Shown: positions 30,152 through 40,303 of the stretch, piece by piece
Numbering within the stretch: the stretch's first letter is position 1
How the letters are laid out: the number at the start of each line of letters is the position of its first letter
Source: Chloropicon primus
Taxonomy: Eukaryota; Chlorophyta; Chloropicophyceae; Chloropicales; Chloropicaceae
Assembly: GCA_023205875.1 (NCBI GenBank)
Contig: CP060759.1
Location: 349,501-413,500, forward strand
Direction of reading: 5' to 3'
Length of the DNA stretch: 64,000 nucleotides
Notes under the pieces: model-generated
What the model was told of the DNA's origin: nothing
Database searches by the model: none
What the model saw: only the letters and a program-made list of their open reading frames with translations
Position numbers and translations under genes: made by a program

Positions 30152-33100
30152 ATGGAGGAGGGTCTGAAGCCGCAAGCGTTCTTCACGAGCGATGTCGTGT
30201 CCAAGAGGAACCCCGTGTTCTTCCACAAGGACGACAACAGGGAAAAGGAAAAGGAAAGAGAAGAGACAGAAACAAGCGGAACAAGCGGCGACTGCATAGA
30301 TGGCTACAGCAGGTGAGTGTTGGCCTTGGGAGATGGTTTCTCTTCATTTTTTTTTCAAAGGGTTGAGAAGGTTTTGTTCTGACTTCCTTGGATCGGTTCT
30401 GATGGCGTTGCTCTGGTCAAGGGGGACGCACCGTATTGGCGTGGTGGTGAGGACGAGGGAAGACTCGGGGTCGGACTCGGAGGACGACTACTCGAGTAGC
30501 TACAGCCAAAGCAACCCTTCTTCGGAGGACAGCCACCGGAAAGGGGATGATTCGAGTGTGGGACCCTCCGATGCGTCAACGAACGCGACGAAGAAGTCGA
30601 GTAACGCAGAGTTGGAGCCTACCGAAGTCGAGGTGTCCTGGTTTGGGTACTCGTCCAGATCGACAGCGCTGGAGCAGCACGATGACCTGGACCTGGTGGA
30701 CCGGCCCATCTATTTCAGCGAGATCGTGTCCTCGGCGAGTGATTCCATGGGGTGCACGGGCGTCGTCACCGGCTCTAGGATGACGGTTGACCTGCTTAAT
30801 CTGGAAGACAAAATCATCAGGAACATTGACACGAGGAACATCTGCCACGTGCGGTCGCACCGACCGGGGCTGTGGGTGCTGAGCGCCGTGGGGAGCCCTT
30901 TTCTCGGGCGGGTGGAGGATATCGGGGAAGGCATTATCGTGGAGTTCAGGGACGGCTCCAAGTGCAGGATAAGCGAAAGCAAGTTTCACAAGATAGAGAC
31001 GTACAATGACACGTACTGGGCGGAGGACACCATGTCGGACTTTGAGGGGAGGGACTGCAGGTTTTACCCCGGCCAGAGGGTCAAGGTGAAGGACAGAAAC
31101 GTTTTGGAGACTGCGGAGTGGCTTGTCGGCGGGCCATCGGATCACAAGAGGGGAATCATATGCAAGATCGAGGTCTGCACACTAGAGGTGCGCTGGTTGA
31201 TGCCGATACCGACTTGCAGTGGCGACGACGTGGAGACGGCGTCCCTCCCCCCGCCAATGGACATCTCTCCGAACGACGTCGTCTCGCTAGGCTTCGACGA
31301 GTTTCGCAACACGGACTGGTGCATCGGGGATTGGTGCATGTTCTCAAAGGGAAGCGGCGAAGAGGACGAGAACGGGCCTTCGTTCAGCAAAGGAAACGAT
31401 AGGAAGAAGAAGCTTATGGTCGTGCTTTGCTCTCACACGGTGTGCGACGTGAGGTGGCAGGATGGACGGCTCAGCAAAAACATTCCAGGAAAGGATCTTA
31501 TCGCTCTGAAGCATTGCGACGACTCTGAGTTTTGGCCAAACGATTTCGTGATGCTGCGGCAAGCAGCGGATTCGCTGGACGACTCGGAGACGTCGCCGAG
31601 GAAAAGCGGGGTGATACACACCGTGAATCACAAGGATCGAACTGCGGTGGTCAAGTGGCAGCTGAAGAGCAAGAAGCCGGATGAGTTTCTTCTGGGGGAC
31701 GAGGAGACCGTGAGCCTGTATGCCCTCGATGCTCATCCTGATTTTGGTCATTACTGCATCGGGAGCATGGTCATTCTCCTCGACGTGGAGAGGTCCAAGG
31801 AGAGGTCAAGAGACCAGGAAAGGGACTCAAAGGTGTCCACCGCGTCGATATTTGGGCAGATCAGGGCTCTGGACAATGGAAAGCTGCACGTCGTATGGGC
31901 TGACGGCAGCATGTCCTTTGAGTACCCCGCCAGCGTGTTCTGCATCGACAAGGATGATCTGGACAGTATGATCTCCGACTACGACTCTTATTCGTACAGT
32001 GAGAGTTATGACGGCTTTTCATCCTCTTCGGGCTCGTGGGAAACTGTTCCGGATGAAGAGAACCACAATTCAAACCAGGCGGCGATTGATGAGGTCTTGG
32101 CCCAAGCAGAGGCCCAAGAAAAGCTTTTGAGGGACGAGAATTCCCTTGCGAGGGGTTTGGCACAAAAGGTCAAGCTGGCAGACTTTGCAAGTGGTCTGGA
32201 ACAAAAGGTCAATCTAGCAGAGGAGGACGGGGAGAATGCTTGTTCTGAAAGTGGCCCAAGCCACGTCTCGAAGGAGAGGAAATCGAAAAAGAAGAGCGAG
32301 GGCATGCTTGGAAAGTTTCTGAACGTCTTTGGCAAAGGCACGGAGGAAGGCGCGAGTCCAGCAGCTGGTGCGGATGCAAAAGCGAAGAAGGACATGCTGC
32401 CTCGTGCTGGTGGCGGTGAGGGGCTCAGGGACATTATAGGCGATCGCAGCGAAGAGGTGAATTATAATACTCGCAAAGCAGCGAGAACGGCTTCCCTCTC
32501 CAGCATTGAAAGTCCCCGCGCGGAGATCACCGACACGGACGCCTTGCTGAAGAAACAGGATTTCAAGTCCCTGCTGCTGCGGCAGACTCTGAAGCACGAA
32601 AAGTTCGAGGTTCTGGAAGCCGCGCCGAGTGACCATCACTTTCTCGACCGGTCGCCGAGGTCGAACGTCCCCAAGTTTTCGAAGACAATCATAAAGGAGT
32701 GGAAGATCTTGAAGATGGGTCTCTCCGACGGGGTTTGGGTCAAGTGCTACGAGAACAGGATGGATCTCTTCAGGGCGATCATCGTGGGAAGCCCGGGGAC
32801 ACCTTATTACTCTGCCCTCTTCTCCTTCGATATCTACATCCCGCCTGACTTTCCTCAGGTTCCACCGGAGGTTTGTTACAGGTCCCACGGCTATCGTCTC
32901 AACCCAAACTTGTACGAGAATGGCCGCGTCTGCCTGAGTCTGCTGAACACTTGGAGCGGGAAGGAGTCGGAGAAGTGGGACCCAAAGCGCTCTTCCATTC
33001 TCCAGCTTCTCGTCTCCATCCAGGGTCTGGTGCTGGTGCAAAAGCCTTACTTCAACGAAGCTGGCTTCGGAAAGCAGGTCGGCACAGTGTCTGGCGAGAA

Positions 33101-33356
33101 GAACTCGGTCTTGTACAACGAGAATGCCCACCTTCTGTGCTTGAAGCTCATGATAAGCACGCTGAAGAGCCCCCCAGCTACTTTTGAAAAGTTTGTGAGG
33201 GATCACTTTCGCACCTTCTCCCCCGTGATCGCGGAGACCATGGCGAGCATGGAAGCGGGCGAGAACTTTTCGGGCGGGTTCAAAATGATGCTGTCGCAGA
33301 TCAAGCCCCACGTCCTCGCGGCCCTGAAGAAGGGGAGCGAGCAGCCTCAACAGTGA
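30152..33356 (+). CDS. UBE2O/PHO2-type large E2 ubiquitin-conjugating enzyme
   Basis: Two exons (30152-30312 and 30422-33356) give 1031 residues. The intron donor is gtgagt and the acceptor tcaag, and joining restores phase across SR|GTHRIGVVV. UBE2O-like enzymes are combined E2/E3 proteins; the plant member UBC24/PHO2 controls phosphate transporter levels. Most of the protein is a series of small beta-rich SH3-like modules, for example FYPGQRVKVKDR and DGSKCRIS, separated by acidic Ser-rich linkers. The UBC fold occupies about residues 800-960 with the active-site Cys in NGRVCLSLLNTW at residue 891. A first exon starting further upstream cannot be excluded. Confidence 0.88.
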
Positions 33357-33441
33357 CTGATTGGGTGCGTGCGATGGGAGGGTCGTGTATAATTATTTTC
33401 TTCCCGGTGTATTACAAAAGTGTGAAAGGGAAAAAGTTTCA

Positions 33442-34266
33442 TCAATTCAGCATCCGCTTCATGCGCAAGGTGCGGCGGGACCGTCTCTTGGTCTCCTTCT
33501 GGATCTTCTTCTTTCTCGGAGCCATCGGCGTCTTCTTCTTCTGGGTCTCCACCTGCACTTGGTTGGCAGGCGTGCTGACCTCCTCCTGGACCTGCCTGCG
33601 CGCCTTCTTCGCCGCGGCAGGGGTGCCGAGGAGGTGCAGGGCACCCTTGGGCGACGACCTGGACACCTTGGACTTCTTCTTCTTCCTCCTCTTCTTCTTG
33701 TCCTTGCTGCTGCTCCTCTTCTTGGCGCCCTTCTTCTTGGCGAGGACGACCCTGTCCGTGGTGGCGCCGTCCTTGCCCTTCCACTCCGCGACGCGCTCCA
33801 CCCACTCGTCCTTGAGCTCCTTGGCCTGGGCCTCAAACTCCTGCTTGCGCTCGGCAGTGATCTCCTTCCAGAGCTTGCCGAGCTCCTTCGCCACGACCGT
33901 GACCTTGGAGGCGATGGAGGGGTTCTCCTTCACCAGCTTGGCTCTCTCCTCGGCCGCGAACAGGAAGTACGCGCTCGGGGGTCGCTTCGGCTTGGACAAC
34001 TTGCCGCTCGTGATGAGCTTCGTGGCCGACGACCCGACCATCTTCTTCTTCCTCGTCTTCGCCACCCCTCCCTGCTTCCACAGCGCGCTCTCCGCCCATT
34101 CCAGCAGGACGGTCGAGGGACCGAGGGGTCGGCTCACCCGCTGGTTCGGGTTGTTGTACGTCGTGACGAGGATCTTCGTCGTTCCCGCGAACTCCGTCGT
34201 GGGGAGGAGGTAAGGTCTCGCAAGATCCGAACCGTAAAAGTTCGCCACGCTCGCTCTCGTCGCCAT
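33442..34266 (-). CDS. HMG-box (HMGB-like) chromatin protein with basic tail
   Basis: The predicted protein has 274 residues. A single HMG box lies at about residues 92-162, beginning KPKRPPSAYFLFAAEERAK and including GKLWKEI. Such boxes bend DNA without strong sequence preference. The first 90 residues contain a compact segment with TTKILVTTYNNPNQRV that I cannot assign. The C-terminal third is a long Lys/Arg/Ser tract, unlike the acidic tail of typical HMGB proteins, so DNA or RNA binding and nucleolar location are plausible. The gene is convergent to the E2 gene across 85 bp. Confidence 0.82.
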   Translation of the reverse strand: MATRASVANFYGSDLARPYLLPTTEFAGTTKILVTTYNNPNQRVSRPLGPSTVLLEWAESALWKQGGVAKTRKKKMVGSSATKLITSGKLSKPKRPPSAYFLFAAEERAKLVKENPSIASKVTVVAKELGKLWKEITAERKQEFEAQAKELKDEWVERVAEWKGKDGATTDRVVLAKKKGAKKRSSSKDKKKRRKKKKSKVSRSSPKGALHLLGTPAAAKKARRQVQEEVSTPANQVQVETQKKKTPMAPRKKKIQKETKRRSRRTLRMKRMLN

Positions 34267-34450
34267 AGTCCTCGTCCTCGTCCTCGTCCTCGTCCTTGTC
34301 GCCGTGCTCTCGATGAGGTTGAGGTCGATCTCGTCGTCGTCGTGCGCCGCTCTGTCTCTGTTCCCCTAAAAAAAAAAAGAAAAAACGCGCGAGAAAAGTC
34401 CTCTGGAAAAGTTTCAGATGGAATTGTGTTGATATAAATTGCTGTTAGTG

Positions 34451-35994
34451 TCAACCTTCGTTCTCCTCGTCCGTGGTCCAGTCGTCCTCGTTCTGGGCGT
34501 TGTCCCGGTTCTCCCCGCCCTCCCGGTTCCCCTGCCCCTCCCCCGCGGAGGCTCCCTCGGTGCTGCTCTTGAGCACCTCGGCCTCCCAGAGCAAGATGTT
34601 ACCGTCCAAGCTCGAGGTGTAGACCTCCCCGTAAAACTGGTTGTAGACGCATCCGGTCACCAGGTCGTAGTGCCCGTTCATCTTCCTGTACCTCTTGCCG
34701 GTGTTGGCGTCCAAGTCAAAGATGGAGGTCTTGTGGGGGACGAAGATGTGGTTGCCGCCGTCGAGCGCGGCAGAGTTCAACGACTTGAGGCCAGCCGTGG
34801 GAAGCTCGAAGTGCACGAGGGTGTTCTTCCCGGAGCTGAGGTCCCACTTGCGCATCTCGCTCATCCTATGCGCCGCGCTGTACAAGAACAGGCCGTCCGG
34901 AGACGTCAGCAAGAGCCTGACGGAAGAGTTGTGGGCGGTCGCCGTGTCGTTTCGCTTGGACTCTGCGATTTTCTTCACGAGCTTCTTGCTGTTGACCCAG
35001 TCCTGCAAGTTTCTGTTGAACTTGTTGTACAGGACGTCCTCCACGTGCGGGGTCCTGCCCGATTTCTCTCGTAGGTGTTCCACGTCTGGCAGGGGGGTGA
35101 GGCCCTCCGAGTAGCTCTTCGTGTTGTACTGGTCGAGCGCCAGCAGGGCGTTCGCCTTCCTGACGTCCCACAGCCTGATTTGCCCGCAAGACCCGCCGGA
35201 AATGAGCATCCACTCCGAGCTGGAGGACCACGTGAGGGAAGTGACCTCCTTCCCGAGGTGCCCCGCAAAGTTCAGCGTGATGCAGTTGCTCCTCGGGTCC
35301 CACACCCGGATCACGGGGTTCCTCGCGGCGATCGCGATGAGGCAGTGGCCCGACGCCGTCCTGGGCATGGCCACGCAGTTGATCTCAAAATCCTGCCTGC
35401 TCGAACACACGGTCGCCAGCTCGTTCGCGTCGGTCAGCCTCACCGACTTGTCCTTCGCCGCCGAAAGGAACAGTCCCGTGTCGACGGGGTACCACTGCAG
35501 GCTCGTGACGCTGCCCCGGTGCCCCGCGTGCCTCGGCTCTCTCTGCGCCTCCGCTGCCACCCTCGGAGGGCACGGTGGGACCCGAAACAAGTGCTTGTGC
35601 TCGTGCTGGGGCCCGCTCCCCCAACTGCAGTAGTGGGAAACCACGTCAAAGGCGCACAGCGTCCCGTCCGTCCCTCCGGCCAAGAGGTATCTGCCCTCCA
35701 CGGGGTCGAGGTCCATGACCGAGCACCCGTTCCCCGAGAAGGCATCCTCGCAGAGGAAGATCCGCGAAGAGGAGAGCTGCAGAGAACGATTCCTCTCGCT
35801 CTGCACAAGCCACACGAGGCAGCAGCAACAGCAACAACAACAACAACAGTACCATCATCAACATCATCATCAAGCGGAAGGGTCAGCAGGTTGTTTCTCC
35901 TCCCTCTCTTTCTCTTTCGACTTACCTCGACCTCGTGGGCAATCCTCCTCCCTCCTCGGTAGGACGTCTCTCTCTCCCTCAGTCTGGAAAGCAT
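34451..35994 (-). CDS. ERCC8: CSA/ERCC8, WD40 substrate receptor for transcription-coupled repair
   Basis: Two exons (35926-35994 and 34451-35800) give 472 residues. Exon 1 encodes the short leader MLSRLRERETSY and ends HEVE at a gtaagt donor. Exon 2 opens with SERNRSLQLSS after a tgcag acceptor, reproducing the N-terminus of human CSA. CSA binds DDB1-CUL4 and directs ubiquitination at RNA polymerase stalled on damaged DNA. The body is a WD40 propeller with DLDPVEGRYLLAGGTDG, LQWYPVDTGLFLSAAKDKS and GQIRLWDVRKA, all close to human CSA. An insertion of about 50 residues lies after the DQYNTKS repeat. The acidic end DDWTTDEENEG also matches the family. Confidence 0.92.
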
Positions 35995-36509
35995 GTCGCG
36001 TCACAACATGCCAACACAACTCCTCATCCTCATCCTCATCCTCATCCTCAACAACCAAATCATATGAATGGTTACCCTCTCTCTTCTCCTCTCCTCTGCG
36101 CTTCGACAAGCGTCCAGTCCACACAAAGAAAGAGAGAGAGAGAGAGAAAGGAGCGAGGCAATGCGAAGGCGAAGGGGACTGGGAGTGAAAGGGCACGACC
36201 TCGTCCTCCTCGTCCTCCTCGGGTTCCCTTCCTCTCCAGTTCGTCTATTCTCTCCTCCTTCTCGGATGGAATGGAAAGGGAATGAATCAAGTGTTCATCG
36301 ACTCCTTCGCTGTGGCTCAAGTGAGAGAGGAAAGGAAATCTGCGTTGGCGCTGGAGGCGGAGAGGCGGGATGCAGCGGTAGGTGTGTGTCTCGGTTGACG
36401 TCCAACCAAGGAACGTGGAGGTTTTGGAAGGCGTTGGTCGCATCACCTGATCGACAGAGTTCCAGACAACGTTTTCATATTTTATATTCTGGTGGGGAAC
36501 ACGGGCGTC
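35995..36509. promoter_or_regulatory. Divergent promoter between CSA and the TLDc gene
   Basis: This 515 bp stretch has a CCTCAT hexamer repeat at 36021-36050 and an AG tract at 36128-36151. Open frames in it are compositionally biased and match nothing. Confidence 0.45.
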
Positions 36510-37984
36510 ATGTCTTCCAGGGACGAGGAGGGTTTGGAAACCGTGAGCCTTGGCACGACGGGGATGATCGATAGGTCCTTCACGGACGTGGTGAGCGACC
36601 TCGAGGCGCACAGGGCGAGGGAGCTTTCTCTGACGCTGCAGAACGATAGGCTGAGGTCCATCGTCAGGCAGACCTCGTTCGAGAGTCCGATATCACCGAG
36701 GCAGAACGCCATCTGCAGCGTGCGAATACTGAGCGTCGACAACAACGTGGTTCAGGTAAGTGAGGGATTCGTGTTTGTCTGTCTGTGTGTGTGTGTGTGT
36801 GTATGTGTGTCTCTGTGTGTGTGTGTGTGTGTGGCCTTGTCACCCCTCGGGTGCGGGCTTGCTCTTGCCTTTCTTTTCCCCCCCGCGCGTTACGTTCGAC
36901 TGACCTTGGTGCGTTTGCCTTGCTCGTCGCGCGACAGGGGTTTCCGAGGGAAGGCAAGCTCGTGTTCGGCGTCCACCTGCTTACCATACTGCCCATACAG
37001 ATGTCGTTCTCCGTTGCGGAGTATGTCGGGTACAGGGTGATGGAGGAGAACGAGGTGGGGGTGCCGCAGGAGACGTCCGTGTGGGAGAAGGGCCGAGCGT
37101 TCTTCGACAATCTCTTTGGCATCCCGGAGCACCCCAGCAGCTCGTCAGCGAACGGCCACGCCCCCCACAAAAATATTGCTTGGGAGATGCTGTGGAAGAA
37201 GAGCGTGGGCACTGGAAGCTTGTGCAGGGTGACGCTGTCCTCGTCCTTCGAGTCGTTCACGAGCTTTCGCAACCTCGTGAAGGAGTGGGCCCTGGCCCCT
37301 TCGGTCGCCGAGGCCACCACCTCGACTTCTTCCCTGGAGCCCGCCGCGTCCCCAGAGGAGGCGTCCCCGTCCCCGTCCACGCCTCGGGTCGACTCCAAGG
37401 ACAGAGTGAGAAACTCCTTTCAGAGGAAGTTGAGCACCAAGGTGGTCTCCGAGTCGTGCTTGCTGCTTCCCCAGCACATCGACTTCTTGATCGAATCCGT
37501 GCCGGATAGGTACAAGCAGCACAAGTGGGACCTGCTCTACTCGACGGCAAGGGATGGAATTTCTTTGCAGACGCTTTACAGGCGCGTGGCCAAGACTTCT
37601 CCGACCATCTTGGTGGTGAAGGACATGCAGAGCCACGTGTTCGGAGTCTTCGCGCCAGATCCTTGGAAGGTGCACCACAAGTTCTACGGCACCGGCGAGA
37701 CGTTTGTCTTCAAGCTGGAGCCAGAGGCAGAGGCGGCCGCGTACCACTGGGACCAGAAGGAGCACTCAAAGGAAGAGAGGAACAACTTTTTCATGTTTAG
37801 CACGGACGACTGCATTGCTGTGGGCGGGGGAGGCCACTTCGCGCTCTGGCTCGACGAGGATCTGCTGTACGGGAACTCTTGCAAGAGCAAGACCTTCAAC
37901 AACGACTGTTTGTCTTCTTCGGAGGTCTTTCAGGTTCTGAACATCGAGGTTTGGCGCCTCAGCGAGGGGAGCGGGAGGTTCTAG
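36510..37984 (+). CDS. TLDc-domain protein (OXR1/NCOA7-like)
   Basis: Two exons (36510-36755 and 36938-37984) give 430 residues; both junctions are in phase 0. The start MSSRDEEGLETV is the first ATG of the frame. The C-terminal domain from about residue 225 matches TLDc: LIESVPDRYKQHKWDLLYST, SLQTLYRRV, ILVVKDMQSHVFGVFAPDPW, FGVF-type strands, a GTGETFVFKL strand and CIAVGGGGHFALWLDEDL. TLDc proteins protect against oxidative stress and bind the V-ATPase in animals and yeast (family knowledge). The N-terminal half, with LVFGVHLLTILPIQMSF, is less conserved and not assigned. The intron carries a TG microsatellite at 36785-36832. Confidence 0.88.
36785..36832. repeat. (TG)n microsatellite in the TLDc gene intron
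   Basis: Two TG tracts separated by a short tctc interruption lie 30 bp downstream of the splice donor. Confidence 0.9.
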
Positions 37985-38588
37985 CGCTGGCCTCCCCCTA
38001 TGCCCGCTTCCCGGAAGGACAAGGGCGCACTGCATAACTAGATAATAAAAGACCTTCTTGTCCTTTGTAACAATAGGCAGTTTCATTTATGGAAGCAAAA
38101 CTCACAATAGCATCTATCCCTCCGGCCGAGGTCCGAGCTCATCCTGGCCTCATCAGCGTTGGCCATCCTCACCAGTCGTCTCTCTGGTGCTTCTCCTGTG
38201 ACTCTGTCTCGTGAGACGCCTCATCGTCGAATGCAGCACCACACACCACACTGCGCTCTGCTCGTTGGGTTCCCTCCTCTTCCTCTTCACCAACCGAGCT
38301 ATCAACTGACAAACCTTGGGTTCCTCATTGTCCTTTCAAAGGGATGAGCGAAAAGGTCCCCTCCTTTTGTCAAATCCTCCACCCGAGGTATAAATCGAAA
38401 GCCCGAGAGATGCTCTTTCGTTTGTTTAACACCTCCTCCCCTTCCCCTTGACCGTCCTTGCACAAGATCCTCGACAAACCCCACCTTTTGACTCCACCTT
38501 TCCATTCCTCTGGCCCTGTCAAAAATCTTGAAAGAGGCTGAAGAGGAGGAAGGGAAGGACCAGCAGCATCGGTCGGTGGTTGGCGACG
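37985..38588. other. Intergenic stretch between the TLDc gene and PRP38
   Basis: This 604 bp stretch separates two plus-strand genes. I see no coding frame, RNA gene or repeat. An aataaaa sequence about 60 bp after the TLDc stop (38042-38048) may mark its 3' end; the rest is the likely PRP38 promoter. Confidence 0.4.
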
Positions 38589-39710
38589 ATGGCGAACCGC
38601 ACGGATCCTCTCGCGAGCATCGTCCATGGAACGAACCCTCAGGTACGCCCCCTCTTCCTTGTCCTCTCCGCCGCGAACAACGCAACCTCGTCACTGACTC
38701 TCTCTCTCTCTCTGGTTTGGTTTGGTTTGCTCTTGCTCTTCTTCACTGACGGACACCACGATTGCATGCCACAGAACTTGATCGAGAACATCGTGAGGCA
38801 GAGGATCTATGAGCAGTTATACTGGAAGGAGGATTGCTTTGCCCTGACGGCGGAGACTTTGCTGGAAAAGGCCGTGGAGCTGAGGTGCGTCGGGGGAACG
38901 CACGGTGGACAGAGGCAGGCCACGAATTTCCTTTGCCTTGTGTTGAAGCTTCTGCAGCTGCAACCGGAGAAGGAGATCATTTACGAATACATCGCCAACG
39001 AGGACTTCAAGTACGTCCGAGTCCTTGGTGCGTTCTACCTTCGGCTGGTGGGAAGCCCGAAGGAGATCTACGAGTACCTCGAGCCCCTTTACCACGACTT
39101 CCGGAAGGTCAGGAAAGTGAACTTGGATGGGACTTTTTGTGCCGTCCACATCGACGAGACTGTTCAGGAGATGCTCACGGGGAGCTTCATGTTTGACACG
39201 AGTCTCCCCAGGATCCCGTACAGGCACACACTGGTGTCTGTTGGACGGCTCAAGCCGAGGGTGAGCGCCATGGCTAAAGACTTTGAGGCAGTGAGGAAGG
39301 AGCTGGAGGAGAAGAAGGCGAGGCTCTTGGAGGAGGAAGTGAGGAGGAGGGAGGAGAACCTGGAGATTGAGAAGAGGGAGGCCGCGGAGAGGATCGCGCA
39401 CACTTATCGAGACAGGCACAGCGGAAGCATGAGAAGAAGAAATGACTTCGGGGAAGACAGGCGCCACGGCGGCTTCGGGGACGGCGAAGCGAGAGCGAGA
39501 GCGAGGGAAGGAAAGAGGCAGAGGTCCAGGCGGAGTCCGTCTCCTGGCGTCCGGGAAGGCAGGGGGCCCAAGTCGACGAGGAGGGACCGGGAGAAGACCT
39601 CAAATTCTGAACGCGAGGCGGGGACGGGGGATATGAGGAAGGAAGATCTCAGCATCCAGGAGACAAACGCGTTGAGGGCTAAGCTTGGGCTGAAGCCCCT
39701 GAAGATGTAA
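38589..39710 (+). CDS. PRP38: PRP38, tri-snRNP splicing factor
   Basis: Two exons (38589-38642 and 38775-39710) give 329 residues. The first encodes MANRTDPLASIVHGTNPQ, and the second continues NLIENIVRQRIYEQLYWKED, exactly the PRP38 N-terminal signature. PRP38 is needed for spliceosome activation and U4 release. The conserved domain covers residues 1-180, with GAFYLRLVGSPKEIYEYLEP, and ends with RIPYRHTL. The C-terminus is charged, RE/RS-like and coiled-coil forming, as in other PRPF38A proteins outside yeast. Confidence 0.95.
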   Translation: MANRTDPLASIVHGTNPQVRPLFLVLSAANNATSSLTLSLSLVWFGLLLLFFTDGHHDCMPQNLIENIVRQRIYEQLYWKEDCFALTAETLLEKAVELRCVGGTHGGQRQATNFLCLVLKLLQLQPEKEIIYEYIANEDFKYVRVLGAFYLRLVGSPKEIYEYLEPLYHDFRKVRKVNLDGTFCAVHIDETVQEMLTGSFMFDTSLPRIPYRHTLVSVGRLKPRVSAMAKDFEAVRKELEEKKARLLEEEVRRREENLEIEKREAAERIAHTYRDRHSGSMRRRNDFGEDRRHGGFGDGEARARAREGKRQRSRRSPSPGVREGRGPKSTRRDREKTSNSEREAGTGDMRKEDLSIQETNALRAKLGLKPLKM

Positions 39711-39812
39711 AGCAAGGGATTCGTTTTTATTGCTATGTTTACAGTTGTATATTATCGGGCTAGACCGTGTGCATGGATGGAAATGTCCCCGAAGTCTAAC
39801 GCACTTTCCTGC

Positions 39813-40303
39813 TTATCTCGGTTGCTGCTGCTGCATTCCACCAAGCATCTACAAGAAAAAGAGAAAAGGGGTGCTGTGAGTAAGAGAAGACAAACCGTCG
39901 CCGCGAGGAATCGATTCGATGGGGTGCTGTGCTTACCTGCCCGACAATGCCCGTAACCTGCCAGTACTTTGCTGCGCACCTGTCGACGCAGCTGTTCTCT
40001 CCCACGTTAAGATCTCCCTCCTTGTATCTGGTGTCCATGCACTTTGCGAAGCACGAAGCCGTCATACTACGTCCAAGCGTTTGCGTTGCAGCGAGTTCAA
40101 AGGAGCAAGAACAAAAGGAGAAGCGCGCCGCGTCAGCGCCTGCCGTTCGGGGCTCGGGAACAAGACGCCTACCGCAGAGGCTGCCAGGGAGGAGGCCAAA
40201 GAGGGACTTACGCATTGTAGAGATCGACGCGATACTCCATCTCGAGCTGGGCCATATCGAAGGCCTTCGCCTTCTCGGCGGGAGACATGTTGGGGTTGCT
40301 CAT
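39813..40303 (-). CDS. TIM10: TIM10, small mitochondrial intermembrane-space chaperone
   Basis: Three exons (40212-40303, 39937-40066, 39813-39848) give 85 residues. Small Tim proteins carry hydrophobic precursors across the intermembrane space. Exon 1 encodes MSNPNMSPAEKAKAFDMAQ through LYN. Exon 2 holds the twin CX3C motif (CFAKC and CVDRC) with 14-16 residues between, and exon 3 the short tail MLGGMQQQQPR. The AMTASCFAKC and DLNVGENSCVDRC segments align with Tim10 rather than Tim9. All junctions are GT-AG and in phase. Confidence 0.93.

Noticed and set aside
29746-30366. A plus-strand frame with a presequence-like start (MSTQAFGRNLLP) between PRP16 and the E2 gene, possibly a small spliced mitochondrial protein
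   Set aside because: Candidate splice sites exist, but no combination gave a family match, and the frame overlaps the E2 first exon.
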